A stretch of 64,000 nucleotides of DNA, taken from Heterohyrax brucei (taxonomy: Eukaryota; Chordata; Mammalia; Hyracoidea; Procaviidae). The notes under the pieces were generated by a model, which saw only the letters and a list, made by a program, of their open reading frames with translations, ran no database searches and had not been told where the DNA came from. This document shows, piece by piece, positions 11,798-23,960 of the stretch; position 1 is the first letter of the stretch; each line of letters begins with the position of its first letter. A program made the translations under genes and the position numbers. Where the stretch lies: NCBI GenBank assembly GCA_028571685.1, contig CM053162.1, forward strand, positions 11,288,001-11,352,000, written 5' to 3'.

Positions 11798-12540
11798 TAA
11801 GGAGCCAAGATGGCAGACTAGTCATGTCTCTTCGTATCGTATTGTTGTTAGAGGTATCACTCTAACAACAAAGGCTGTGAACAACAACTGAGTGGAACAA
11901 AAATGACATTCTGGAAGCCCCAAGATCAGGTGAAGTCGTGTGAGATCAGACTGGATGACAGACAGGGGAAAAACTACCTTTGTCAAAGGTCAATCAGCAG
12001 TGCAAAGGATCTTGCTTCTGCTGACACAGTGGCAGAGAAGCAGCTCAGGTACAGGGTCATCTTTGTCTGCTTGGAGGCTAGGACCGGGACTGCTACCCCT
12101 GAGACCATGGCTGGGGTTGGCTGTCATGCTGAGCAGAGGTCCCTGAGTGGAAAGCATGTCTTTAAAGCAAGAGGCTGAGCTTGGGACAGCCATGACCGGG
12201 GAGCGTGGCAGCGGCTGGTGGCTGAGTGCAGCAGTGCCTTCCCCTTCCCTTCTCTGAGGTACACTAGATACAAAATTCTGGTACACTAATTGGACTGGAA
12301 CTGGCATTGTATGTATCTGCCCTGAGCTTTTCTCCCAGTTACAGAGAGGGAAATAAAGAGAAGTGCATAAGGAAACCTCCACTGAATCAACTGAGAGCCC
12401 AAGGCTAATTCCAGTGATCATTTCAAAGTAACTGCTCATCATTTCTCATCATTTCTCAGTAATTGCTCATCGTTTCAATACGTTTTATGTACTGAGTTCC
12501 CTCTCCACTCCCACCATTTTCCACCCATCTTCTCTGCTTT
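11798..12540 (+). mobile_element. Young L1 5' UTR, plus
   Basis: It begins 'ggagccaagatggcagactag', the canonical L1 5' start also seen in reverse at 25060 and 36210. The region is GC-richer than its surroundings and carries an internal promoter in active copies. The sequence breaks at about 12540 and continues not with ORF1 but with the reverse transcriptase domain (next entry). The open frames at 11903-12178 and 11990-12442 (minus) are UTR noise. Two duplicated 'ctcatcatttct' stretches lie at 12430-12470. Confidence 0.75.
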
Positions 12541-15160
12541 ACTCCAGGGAATTTTAAAGAATCCATTAAGTAAACTACTCGAACTAACAGAAGAATTCAG
12601 CAAAGTATCAGGATATAAGAGAAACATGAGTAAATCAGTAGGATTCCTTTATACCAACAAAGAGATCATCAAAGAAGAAATCACCATATCAATGCCATTT
12701 ACTACAGCCCCAAAGAAGATAAAATGCCAACGAATTAATCTAACTGGAGAAATAAGAGACCTATACAAAAACAACTACAAGACCTTACTACAAGAAATCA
12801 AGAGACACTTACATAAATGGAGAAACCTATCCTGCTGGTGGACAGGAAGACTTAACATTGTGAAAATGTTTATCTTACCTAAAGCAACCTACATATACAA
12901 TACAAATTCCAGTGTCTTTTTTTAATGAGATGGAGAAACCAATCAATTATTTTTGGAAAGGGAAGAAACCATGGGTAAATGTAACACTACTGAAGAAGAG
13001 AAACACAGTGGAGGCCTTACACTACCAACCTTGGAGTCTATCACACTGCCATAGTAGTCAAAACAGCCTGGTAGTGGTATAAAAAGAGACACATAGACCA
13101 ATGAAACAGAATTGAGCCCCCAGAGGTGCCATCATCCTCTTATGAATTTCTGATATTGACAAAGGCCCTAAGATTGTAAACTGGAGTAAACAGTCTCTTT
13201 AACTAATGGTCCTGGCAAAATTGGGTATCCATCTGCAAAAACCTGAAACAAGACCCATATCTCAGACCTTACACAAAAACTAAGTAAAACTGGATAAAAG
13301 ACACAAATATCAAGTTTAAAACAATGAAGATCATACATGAAAAAATCAGGTCAACAATGGAAGTTCTAATACACAACTTAGAAAGAGTTCAAAAATTTGG
13401 CAAAGCATGAACAACAGAAGAGAAAATAGATAAACAGGAATTACTAAGAATCAAACACTTGCACTCATCCAAAGACTTTATCAAGAGAGTTAAAAGATCA
13501 CCTAGAAAATGGGAAAAAAAAAATTGGCTACTACGTGTCAGACCAACATCTACTCTCCATCTCCATTATTTACAACGTACTGTAAAATATCAACAAGAAA
13601 AAGGTAAATAACCCAATTAAGTGATGGGCAAAGGAAATGGACAGACACTTCACCAAAGAGGACATCTAGGCAGCCAAAAGACACATGAGGAAATGCTCAT
13701 GATCATTAGCTATTAAAGAAATCGAAATCAAAACTACAATGAGATACCATCTCACCCGAACAAGGCTGGCAATGATCCCAAAAACACAAAACAGCAAATG
13801 CTGGAGAGGTTGTGGAGAGACTGGAACTCTCCTACACTGCTCGAGGGATTGCAAAATGGTACCTCTATGGAAATCAGTTTGGCACTTCCTTAAAAAGCTG
13901 GAAATAGATACACCATTTGATTCAGTAATCCTGCTTCTTGGAATATAGCCTACAGAATCAAGGGCAGTCACACAGATACATGCACACAAATGTTTGTTGC
14001 AGCACAGTCCACAATAGCAAAAAGACGCAATCAACCCGGATGCTAAACAATAGATGAATGGATAAACTATGGTACATGTAGTCAATGGGACACTACACAA
14101 TGATAAAGAACAGTGAAGAATTTAGGAAGCAACTCATAACCTGGTTTCATTTGGAAGACATTAAGCTAACTAAATTCACTCAGAGTCAAAAGCACAAAGA
14201 TTGTATGAGATCCCTACTATAAAGACTTAAAAATAGACTTATGTACAGAAGAAAAGACTCTTTGATGGCTGCAAGGGTGGGGAGGGAAGGAGAGGGCTGG
14301 TCATAGATTAAATAGTTGCTAGAAATTTGGCTGGGTGAAAGCACTGACAACACAGTAGAAAGCAGATTAATTTAAATGGACTTCCACATTAACTGAAGAG
14401 TCTTTTAATCTTAACCTAATACTGCAAGGATAGATAGCAGGGGTGGGGGTCTGGGAATCATGCTCTCTGAGGACATCAAGGCCAATTGACGTAACTAGCC
14501 TTTTGCACTCCATGTTGGTGAGTGGTGTCTGGGGTCTTAAAATCTAGCAACCTGCAATCTGAAGTACACCACATGGTTCCAATTCAGCCAGAACAGATGA
14601 GCACCAAGAACAACAAAGACAGGAGGATACAAGACCCCAGAAGACAGAAGGACTCATGTGAATGGAGGGGACGTCTGTATGAACATGTCACTAGAAGAAC
14701 CAGATGGTGCCCGGCCACCACCAAAGACAGCCATGCTGGGGCACAGTGTTGAGTCCCAGTGGCAACATGACAAAAAGAGGAATGCAGCTCAAGAACTCCA
14801 CTAAAAGACCGCAACTGATGGTCTGAAGGTTCACCTGGGAGCATAGCCCCTAGACCTGCTGCTGTCCCTGACCAGAAAACATTATTCAGGTCAACTCTTT
14901 GGATAGGAATGGACTGGACTCAAGGACACAATGTGACCTTATGGTGTGTATATTTTATGGTTCTATGCATCTGTAGGATGCTGTCCTACTGGTCTCTTAC
15001 CAGAACGTAGAGGAGAGGGTGGACAAGAGGGTACTGGAGATTGTTAAGAGGCTATGACGTATATGGAATAAAAAGGAGGAATGTGCTGTCACTGGGCAAG
15101 GAGAGCAGAAGGAGCTGCAGATGAGTGGGCATGTGAATTTAATTTAGATTGTATACTTCC
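12541..15160 (+). mobile_element. L1 RT C-terminal part to 3' end
   Basis: It starts within ORF2 just after the catalytic FADD block: residues ..LLELTEEFSKVSGYKRNMSKSVGF.. are visible at 12560-12660. It proceeds through ORF2 C-terminal fragments (12626-12925, 13739-13948) to an ORF2 end near 14215, then a full-length 3' UTR ending 'gattgtatacttccacttaat'. Stops and frameshifts are frequent. Together with 11798-12540 it makes an L1 lacking all of ORF1 and the endonuclease, about 3.4 kb long. Its 3' end abuts the 3' end of a minus-strand L1 tail to tail. Confidence 0.8.
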
Positions 15161-15520
15161 ACTTAATTTCTTTTTATTGTGACTAAGTGAAAGTTTGCAA
15201 CCCAAGTCAATTTGCTCTACAAAACCGAGAGTACTCACCTCTGTGCAACTCTATCTGCTCTCCTCATCCAGTGACAGCACACTCATCCCCTCCACTCTTT
15301 ACTTCCAGGATCCATTTAACTGACACCTGTCCCCTCCTCTTCAACCTCTGCTATCTCCTCTAAAAAGAGACCAGTTAGTAAACACACAACCTGCGTCCCC
15401 TAGTCCAGTCCAATCATTGGCTGAAATGTTAGCTTCAGTACTATTTTCAGCTCTGGGCTAGCAGTAAGTCCAAAGATCATGTTCTCAGGGGAACCCTCCA
15501 GGCTATTGGACAAACAGGTC
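15161..15520 (-). mobile_element. L1 3' UTR terminal piece, minus
   Basis: Begins 'tttctttttattgtgactaagtgaaagtttgcaa', the reversed L1 3' terminus, and reads back to 'ggctattggacaaacaggtctg' within the 3' UTR, where copy A starts. It is either an independent 5'-truncated insertion or the outer 3' end of copy B, split by copy A. The second reading needs loss of several hundred bases of 3' UTR, since B resumes only at the ORF2 end (18298). Confidence 0.7.
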
Positions 15521-18297
15521 TGATTTATTATTGTTATTATCACGATTAAGTGAAAGCATACAATCCAAATCAGTTTTGCATACCTGCCTTTCTTCAGGTC
15601 TTCGGCGCTCCTTGCCTCATGAGAGCACACTCTTCCTTTTCATTTTATACTTGTCGTATCTTCTTAACCAGCTCCTGCCCCCTCCTCTTCACCCTCTTCT
15701 CCCCCATGGAGAAAAAGGCCAGTAGGACAGCCTCCTATAAATGCATAGAACCATAAAATACATCCACCATATGGTCACATTCTGTCTTCAAGTCTAGTCC
15801 AGTTTTATCTGAAGAGTTGACCTCAGCAGTGTTTTCCAGACACGGGCAGCAGTAGGTCTATGGGTCGTGCTCCCAAGCAATCCTCTGGGCTGTTGGACCA
15901 TCAGTTGTGGTCTTTGAGTAGAGTTCTTGAGCTGCACTCCTCTTTTTCTCATGTTGCCACAGGGACTCAACACTGTGTGCCCCATCACCACTGTCTTTGA
16001 TAGTGGCCAGGCACCATCTGGTTCTTCCGGTCACGTGATGACACAGTCTCCCATTACAAGGGAACTTCTGTCTTCTGAGCTCTTTTTCCCTCATGTCTTT
16101 CTTGTTCTCTGTGATACCTCAGATGGCAGGTTGCTAGGTTTTAATACAAACCCAGACACCACTCGCCAATATGGGGTGCAGAAGACTCTCTTAGCAACAG
16201 GCTAATTATGCCAATTGGCCTTGATGTGTCCTGAAAGCATGATCCCCGGACCCCACCCCTCTACTCTATCCTCACTGCTTTCACCTAACCAAATTTCTAT
16301 CAACTATCTAGTCTACGATCAACCCTCATCTCCCCTCCTCACCCTTGTAGCAGTCCAAAGTCTTTTCTTCTCTACGTAAATCTATTTTTAAATCCTTATA
16401 GCACTGATGTCATACAATATTTGTCCTTTTGCTGCTGATTGATTTCACTCAGAATAATGTCTTCCAATTGAAACCAGGTTATGAGATGTTTCCTAAAATC
16501 ATTGTTTTCCACCACTGCATAGTGTTCTATTGAGTATATGTACCATAGTTTCTTTATACATTCATCTGTTGATGGGCATCTAAATTGATTCCATTTTTTT
16601 CCTATTGTGGACTACATTGTGGTAAACATCTGTGTGCATGTGTCTGTTCGTGTGACAGTCTTTACTTCTGTAGGGTAAACTCTGAGCAGCAGGATTACTG
16701 AATCAAATGGAGTATCTATTTCCAGCTTTTTAAAGAAGCTCCAGATTGCTTTCCATAGAGATTGTACCATCGTACAATCCCAGCAGCAGTGTAGAGAGTT
16801 CCAGTCTCTCCGAAGTCTCTCTAGCATTTGTCATTTTGTGTTTTTGGGGTCATGGTCAAGCTTGTTGGGGTGAGTTGGTGTCTTGTTTTAGTTTTGATTT
16901 GAATTGCTATGATAGCTAATGATTGTGAGCATTTCCTCATGTGTCTTTTGGGTACCTGAATGTCTTCTCTAGTGAAGTGTCTGCCCATTTCTTTTGTCCA
17001 TTCCTTAACTGCATTATTTACCCTTTTCTTGTTCACATTTTGTAGTACATTGTAGATTACATAGATCAGACGTTGGTCTGATATGTGATTGTCAAGTACT
17101 TTTTTCCCATTCTGTCGCTGGTCTTTTAATTCCTTTGATCAGTTCTTTGGATCAGCAAAAATGTTTGATTCTTAGTGGTTCCCATTTATCTATTTTCTCT
17201 TCTGTTGATTGTGCTTTGTAGATTTTGAAGTCTGTCCAAGCCATGTATTAGAACTTCCACCGTTGACCCTATTTTTCCTTGCATAATCTTTATCATTTTA
17301 GGTTTGATATTTAGGTCATTTATCCAATCTGAGTTGGTTTTTATGTAAGGTGTGAGATACGGGTCTTGTTTCAGTTTCTGCAGATGGATACCCAATTTTG
17401 CCAGGAGCATTTGTTAAAGAGACTATTTTAACCCCAGTTTACAATCTTAGGACTTTTGTTGAATATCAACAGTTTGTAGAAGGATGGTGACATTTCTGGG
17501 ATCTCAACTCTGCTCCATTGGTCTATATGTCTGGTTTTGTACCAGTACCAGGGTGTTTCACTACTGAAGCCGTATAATAGGTTCTAAAGTTGGGTAGTAT
17601 GAGGCCTCCCACTATGTTCCTCTTCTTCATTAGTGTGTTATTTATCCCAGGTTTCTTCCCTGTCCAAATAAAGTTGGCAATTTGTTTCTCCATCTCATTC
17701 AAAAAAATGACACTGGAATTTCTATTGGGATTTCATTGTATGAGTGGAACGCTTTGGATAAAATAGACATTTTCACAAGTCAAGTCTTCCTATCCGTGAG
17801 CAGGGTTGATTTCTCCATTTATGTAAGTCTCTTTTGGTTTCTCGCAGTAAGAAGTATAGGTATAGGCAGTAAGTAAGTATAGGTATCTTATTTCTCCAGC
17901 TAGATTTATTCCTAGGTATTTTATCTTCTTGGGGTCTATAGTAAATGGCACTGATTTGGTGATTTCTTCTTTGATGATCTCTTTTTTGGTATAAAGGAAT
18001 CCTACTGATTTACTGATGTTTATCTTGTATCCTGATACTTTGCTTAACTCTTCTATCAGTTTCAGTAGTTTGCCTATGGATTCTTTAGGATTCTCTGCAT
18101 ATACAGTCATATCATCTGCAAATAGAGAGATTTTTACTTCTTCTTTGTTGATGCAGCTGCCCTTTATTTCTTTGTCTTGTCTAACTATTCTGGCCAGAAC
18201 TTCTAGTAGAGGGTTGAACAGGAGGGGTGACAGTGTGCATCCTTGTCTAGTTCTGTTCTCAAGGGGAATTCTTTCAATCTCTTCCATTCAGTAGAGC
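15521..18297 (-). mobile_element. L1 copy A, minus, 5'-truncated in RT
   Basis: The 3' terminus is 'ttattattgttattatcacgattaagtgaaagc'. The 3' UTR runs to about 16400, followed upstream by ORF2 from its C-terminus (..FQLEDIILSEINQQQKDKYCM..) back to the RT palm at 18290, where the copy is truncated. Frames at 16612-16827, 16821-17036 and 17790-18287 carry the protein remains. It lies directly beside the ORF2 3' part of copy B, so the same ORF2 region occurs twice in tandem (16410-18290 and 18300-20260 minus the LTR). Confidence 0.85.
17790..18287 (-). pseudogene. L1 ORF2 RT fragment with intact FADD motif
   Basis: This is a 165-residue open fragment of the L1 reverse transcriptase, which copies L1 RNA at the nicked target. 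It opens with ..RTRQGCTLSPLLFN.. (motif B region), contains the catalytic FADDM at about residues 55-59 (minus strand, near 18112-18126), and then the ..[17 protein letters not shown].. thumb region. Only this part of the approximately 1,270-residue ORF2p is open; there is no endonuclease and no complete C-terminus in frame. The start codon is a fortuitous Met. Confidence 0.9.
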
Positions 18298-18383
18298 TCT
18301 CATACAATATTTGTCCGTGTGCCACTGATTGATTTCACTCAGCATAATGTCTTCCAACTGAAACCAGGTTATGAGCTGCTTCC

Positions 18384-18895
18384 TGTCATGGATTGTATTG
18401 TGTCCCCCCAAAAATTGGTGTAGCCATGTATCTGGGCCATGATTCCTTGTATTGTATGATTGTCCTCCATTTTGTGATTTTCCTATGCTGTATGTTAAAG
18501 GATCGGGGGGGACTGTAAATCTCTTCACAGGATTACCTCCCTGATCCACTGTAAAGGGAGTTTCCCCGGAGTATGGCTTGCCCAACCCTTAATTCTTTCA
18601 TCCTACAAGAGATAAAAGAAAAGAGAAACAGACAATTGGGAACCATCAAGAAAGCAGCACCAAGAGAAGAGTGCACCCTTCAGACCTGAGGTTCCTGTGC
18701 CAAGAGGCTTCCTGGACAAAGACTGATGCGCTACCGGACTTTCCTTCAGAGCCAACAAAGGGAAAAGTCTTCCCCTGAAGCAGACATCCTGAATTTGGAC
18801 TTGTAGCCTACCGGACGTGTAAGAATAAACTTTCCTTTGTTAACACCATCCACTCTGTGGTATTTCTGTTAGAGCAGTACTAGCTGGATAAAACA
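18384..18895 (+). mobile_element. Solo LTR, MaLR-like family, plus
   Basis: Starts TGTCATGGATTGTATTGTGTC and ends ..GATAAAACA, 512 bases. The 5-bp TSD is cttcc (18379-18383) and ctttc (18896-18900), one mismatch. An AATAAA-type signal is seen at 'aagaataaactttcc' (about 18823-18836). It splits the C-terminal ORF2 region of L1 copy B in the opposite orientation to it. Confidence 0.85.
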
Positions 18896-19804
18896 CTTTC
18901 TGAAATCATCATTGTTCTTTATCATTGCATAGTGTTCCATAGTTTGTTTATCCATCCAGTTTATTCATCTGTTGTTGGGCATCTAGGTTGATTGCATCTT
19001 TTTGCTATTGTGGACTGTGCTGCAATAAACACTCATGTGCATGTATCTGTCCACGTGACTGCCCTTGATTCTCCTACACCAGCAGTGTGGAGAATTCGAA
19101 TCTCTCCACAGCCTCTCCAGCATTTGTTGTTTTGTGTTTTTTGGATCATGGCCAACCTTGTTCCAGTGGGATAGTATCTCCTTGTAGTTTTGACTGGTGT
19201 TTTTTTAATAGTTAATGATCACAAGCATTTCCTAACGTGTCTTTTGGCTGCCTGGATTTCCTCTTCGGTGAAGTATCTGTCCATCTTCTTTGCCCATCGC
19301 TTAACTGAGTTATTTAGTCTTCTCTTTCTGATATTCTGCAGTACTTTGTAGATTATGGAGATTAGACGTCAGTCTGACACATGTAGTTTCCAAATATTTT
19401 CATCCTGTTCTGTAGCTGGTCTTTTAATTCTTTTGATAAAATCTTTGGATGAGTAAAAGAGTTTGATTCTTGGTAGTATCCATTCATCTATTTTCTCTTC
19501 TGTTGGTAGTGCTTTGTCAGATTTTGAAGTCTGTCTAAGCTGTGTGTTAAAATGTCCATTTACATGATCTTTATCATTTTACATTTGATATTTAGGTCTT
19601 TTACCCAATTTGTGTTAGTTTTTGTGTATGATGTGACATATGGGTCTTGTTTCAATTTTTTGCAGATGAATATCTAACTTTGCCAGTACCACTTGTTAAA
19701 GAGACTATTTTTATCCCAGTTTGCAATCTTAGGGACTTTGTTAAATATCAACAGTTCATAGGAGGATGATGGCATCTGTTGGGGCTCAACTCTGTTACAT
19801 TGGT

Positions 19805-20582
19805 CTATATATCTCTTTTTGTACCATTTATGTAAGTCTCTCTTGTTTTTTTGCAGTAGTTGTCTTTGTATATGTCACTTATTTCTCTTGTTAGATTTAT
19901 TCCCAGGTATGTTATCCTCTTGGGGGTTATAGTAAATGTTATTGCTTTTGTGGTTTCTTCTTGGATAATCTCTTTGTTGGTGTAAAGGAATCTTACTAAT
20001 TTACTTATGTTTATCTTGTATCCTGATTCTTTGCTGAACTCCTCAATTAGTTTGAGTAGTTTATTTATGAATTCTTTAGGATTCTCCGTATATACAATCA
20101 TATGATCTGCAAATAGGGAGATTTTTACTTCATCTTTGCTGATGTGGATGCTCTTTATTTCTTTGCCTTGTCTAATTGTTCTGGCCAGAACTTCTAGTAT
20201 GATGTTGAATAGAAGTGGTGAGAGTGGGCATCATTGTGTAGATTCTTTCAGTCTCTCTTTTCAGGTTTATGTAGGCAGTTGGCTTTGTGTAGATGCCCCT
20301 TACTGCAGTGAGGAATTTGCCTTCTATTCCTATTTTGCTGAGAGTTTTTAATGTAAATCATCGTTGGATTTTGTCAAATGCCTTTTCTGCATCAGTCGAC
20401 AAAATCAGGTGATTCTTATGTTTTGTGTTATTTATGTGGTTGATAACATTAATTGCTTTTCTGATGTTGAACCAGCCTTGCATTTCTGGTATGAATCCAA
20501 GCTGGTCATGATGAATTATTTTGGTGGTATGTTGAATTCTATTGGCAAGGATTTTGTTGAAGATATTCACACCTAGGTTCAT
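19805..20582 (-). pseudogene. L1 copy B RT domain, catalytic motif altered
   Basis: Two frames (19805-20101 and 20358-20582) hold the RT fingers and palm: ..[10 protein letters not shown].., ..[19 protein letters not shown].., and motif A ..[13 protein letters not shown].. with its catalytic Asp. The second catalytic motif, at about 20101-20113, reads FADH where the family has FADD, so this copy cannot encode an active RT even if the frameshift between the two frames were ignored. Copies A and C keep FADD. Confidence 0.85.
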
Positions 20583-20811
20583 GAGTGATATTGGTCTGTA
20601 ATTTTCTTTTTCTGTAGCACCTTTCCCTGGCTTTGATATCAGGGTTATTCTGGCTTCATAGAATGGATGTCAGAGTATTCCACCCTTTTCTATGCTGTGA
20701 AATAGTCTCAGCAGTATTGGAGTTCAGTCTTCTCTAAAAGTTTGGTAGAATTCTCCGGTGAAGCCATCTGGGCCTGGATTGTTTCTGGTTGGTAGTTTTT
20801 TGATGATTTTT

Positions 20812-21273
20812 TTCTTTTTTTAATTCTTTTTATTATGACTGAGTGAAAATGTACATTGCCATACAAAGTCTTATGCTCACCTGTTGCAGCTCCCACTGCT
20901 CTCCCTGCCTGGTGACAGCACACCCCTCCTCTTTGCTCCATCCATGTCCTATCCTCCCAACAGTCTCCTATCCCTTCCTCCCAACCCACTCCCTTTCCTC
21001 CAGAAAGAGGTCACCAGGATGACATCCTATAAATGCATAGAACCATAAAATTCCCACAAGATACGGTCACTCTGTGTCACGAAGTCCAATCCATTGTTGT
21101 CCAAAAAGTTGACCTTCATTATGACTTATAGACAAGTGCAGCATCAGGGCCAAGCACCATGCTCCCAGGGGAACCCCGAAGCCCCCAGACCATCAATTGT
21201 GGTCTTTTATTGGAGATCTCAGGGTACACCCCTATTTATTCTCTTGTTGCCAGTGAGACTCAACTTTCTGAGC
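20812..21273 (-). mobile_element. Short 5'-truncated L1 nested in copy B, with TSD
   Basis: Left end 'tttctttttttaattctttttattatgactgagtg' is a reversed poly-A plus L1 3' terminus. It covers only about 460 bases of 3' UTR. The TSD is clear: tgatgattttt at 20801-20811 and again at 21274-21284. It interrupts the ORF2 endonuclease/RT boundary of copy B, so it is younger than B. Same orientation as its host. Confidence 0.9.
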
Positions 21274-21516
21274 TGATGATTTTTTCAGTCTCTTCCTTTG
21301 TGATGGATTTATTAAGTTATTCTACTTCTGCTTGTGATAATTTTGGTAGGTCATGTGAATCTAGAAGTTTGTCCATTTTCTCCAGGTTTTCAAATCTGTT
21401 AGATTACAGTCTTTTGTAGTATTCTGCTACGATACTTTTGATATCAGTTGGGCCTGTTGTGATGCCTCTCATCTCATTTCTTATTCCAGTTATTTGTTTC
21501 CTCTTCTGTTTTTCGT

Positions 21517-22743
21517 TTATACGTTTAGCCAGTGGTTTGTCGATTTTGTTGATCTTCTCAAAGAATCAGCTTTTGGTTTTGTTAATTTTTCAATTGTTCT
21601 TCTATTCTCTAATTCCTTTAATTCTGCTTTAATCTTTATTATCTGTTTTCTTCTGATGCCTGAGGGGTTCTTCTGTTGCTCTCTTTCTACTTGTTCAAGC
21701 TGTAGGGTTAATTCTTTATTTTGGGCCCCTTCTTCATTCCAGATGTGTGCATTTATAGAGATAAATTGACCTCTGAGCACTGCTTTTTCTGTATCCCATA
21801 GATTCTGGTAAGATATATTTTCATTCTCATTTGATTCCATAAATGTTTGTATTTTGTCTTCGATTTCTTCTATAACTTATGACTTTTTGAGCAAGGTATT
21901 GTTCAGTTTCCATGAGTTCAAATTTCTTCCTATGATTTTTTTGCTATTGATGTCAACTTTTATGGCTTTATGGTCTGAGAAGATGCTTTGCAATAATTCA
22001 GTGGTTTGGATTTTGTTGAGATTTGCTTTATGTCCTAACAAATTGTCTATTCTGGAAAATGTCCCATGTACATTGGAAAAGTAGGTGTACTTATCTTTTG
22101 ATGGGTGAAAAGTTCTGCATATATTGATAAGGTGTAGTTGGTTGATTGTCACAATAAAATGTTCTATATCTTTACTGAGCTTTTTTCTGGATGATCTGTT
22201 CATTACTGAAAGTGGAATGTTGAAGTCTCCAGCTGTTATTGTGGAGTGATTTATCTCATTTTTCAATGTTATCAGTGTTTGTTGAATGTATTTATATGCT
22301 CTGGTATTGGGTGCATAAGTATTAAATATTGTTATGTCCTATTTATGTATTGAATCTTTCAGCAATAAATAGGGACCATCCTTGTCCACAATGGTGGATT
22401 TTACATTAAAGTCTATTTTATCTGAGATTAGTATTGCTACTCCTGCTCTTCTTTGTATGTTGTTGGCTTCATATATATTTTTCAATCCTTCTATTTGAAG
22501 TTTGTTCATATCTTTGAGTCTTAGGTATGTTTCTTGTAAGCAATACATAGATGGGTCATGTCTTTTGATCCACAATGTCTACTTATTGTCTCTATTGGAG
22601 CATTCAGTCTATTTACATTCAGTGTAATTATTGATATGCATGTGTTTAGTGGTATCATTTTGATGCATTTATTTTTTGTGTTTTTGATGTTTTCTGTGTC
22701 TTTCTTAACTTTCTGTTCTGGGTCATTCTTCTTTATGGGTTGA
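21517..22743 (-). pseudogene. L1 copy B ORF2 endonuclease remnants
   Basis: Frames 21517-21840, 21877-22266, 22339-22575 and 22521-22853 hold the ORF2 N-terminus, an AP-like endonuclease that nicks target DNA. Recognisable blocks are ..ISIITLNVNRLNAPIE.. (N-terminus, with Asn of the active site), ..YCLQETYLRLKDMNKLQIEG.. (catalytic Glu), ..ILISDKIDF.. and ..STITAGDFNIPLS.. (catalytic GDFN). They lie in different frames, so the reading frame is broken at least three times. Confidence 0.85.
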
Positions 22744-22979
22744 CTTAACATCTTTTTCATTGTTGGTTTTGTGCTTGTTGAGACTCCTGTATGATGTTTC
22801 TTGTTTTGATTCACCACATTGTTATCTTGCTTTACAGCAACCCGTAAAGTCACCTTACTATTGTAAGTTTAAACCAGACTGTAACTTCTGCATATCTTTT
22901 TAATTTCCTCTCCATCTGAAAGGGTTATACCTACTGTAATATATCCTTTTTATAATGTGGTGATGTCATAGTTTCTGTT

Positions 22980-23960
22980 ATGATCGCTGGTTCCCTTATT
23001 TTAATAATGTAATTTTGATAGAGCTTATTGGCTTCTGTAAGTGAGTAGAATGCTGGATGCTGTGTCCTGCATTGCCTTCGTAAGTGTACGTGTAATGTTT
23101 TTGTTTTTCTAAACAAAGAGCTTCTTTCAGTATTTCTTATAATTTTGGTTTGGTTTTTGCAACATCTCTAAGCTTCTGTTTATCTTAACTGTAACATTTG
23201 AGAGACAGTTTTGCAGGACATATAGTTCTTGTTTGGAGGATTTTCTCCTGGGCTTTGCCTATGTCATCCCACAGCTTTTTTGCCAACATCTTTTCTGTGG
23301 AGAAGTCAGACAAAAGTCTACAGGGTTTCCCTCTGAATGTTAGCTTTGCTTTGAGCCTCACTGCCTTTAAAAGAATGTGTTTATGTTTTGTTTTATTAAC
23401 TTTGATTATAACATGTCTCGTCTTTCTTTTGGGGTTACTTTTTGTGTTGTTTGATACATGTCTTGGATATCTATATTCTCTTAGAATTTCAGGGATGTTT
23501 TCTGTCAGCAACTTTATAGCAATGTTGTTTATGTTTTCATCTATCTCTCCTTGTTCAGGAATTCCAATTATTCATAGATTATTCCTTTTAATAGAGCCTT
23601 GTGTGATTGTTAATGCTTCTTCATTTTTCTTATTTCCTTTCTCTGATTTCTCCTCATAAATGGTAATGTCAGTTCCTCTGCCCTCAAAGTCACTAAATCT
23701 GACTTCTATCTCCTCAGTTCTGCTCTTTTGGTTTTGGATTGTATTATCTAATTCTGTAATTTTGTTATTCATCTGCTATATTTTAGATCAGTGACATTCC
23801 ATCAGTTCAAACAGCTTAACTTTTCATTTTGTTCTGCTGCATTTTGCATAATCTCTATGAGGGCTCCATATATAATTCTTTTGTACTCGACCTCTGAAAG
23901 TTTCAGAAAGGCTTCTTCATCTGGAAAGCTTTTTTACTGTTTATTTTGAGAGTTCTCTAG
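22980..23960 (-). pseudogene. L1 copy B ORF1 remnant
   Basis: Two frames remain of ORF1p, the RNA-binding trimeric chaperone of L1. 23572-23772 is Glu/Lys/Arg-rich coiled-coil text (..LDNTIQNQKSRTEEIEVRFSDFEGR..). 23185-23511 holds the RRM/C-terminal region (..LTFRGKPCRLLSDFSTEKMLAKKLWDDIGK..RTICPAKLSL..). A frameshift or stop separates the two, and the N-terminus is not in frame. Upstream (higher coordinates) is the 5' UTR. Confidence 0.85.

Noticed and set aside
11990..12442. 150-codon minus-strand frame
   Set aside because: Antisense of an L1 5' UTR. A human L1 antisense ORF0 is known near the 5' end, but this frame lacks support and starts too far inside to be called an equivalent.
13666..14100. 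144-codon minus-strand frame with cysteines
   Set aside because: Antisense shadow of the L1 ORF2 C-terminus, as are frames at 6769-7175, 25951-26283 and 26277-26807.
23198..23659. 153-codon hydrophobic plus-strand frame resembling a membrane protein
   Set aside because: Antisense of L1 ORF1; Lys/Glu-rich coding becomes Phe/Leu-rich when read on the other strand. The same applies to 60183-60569.
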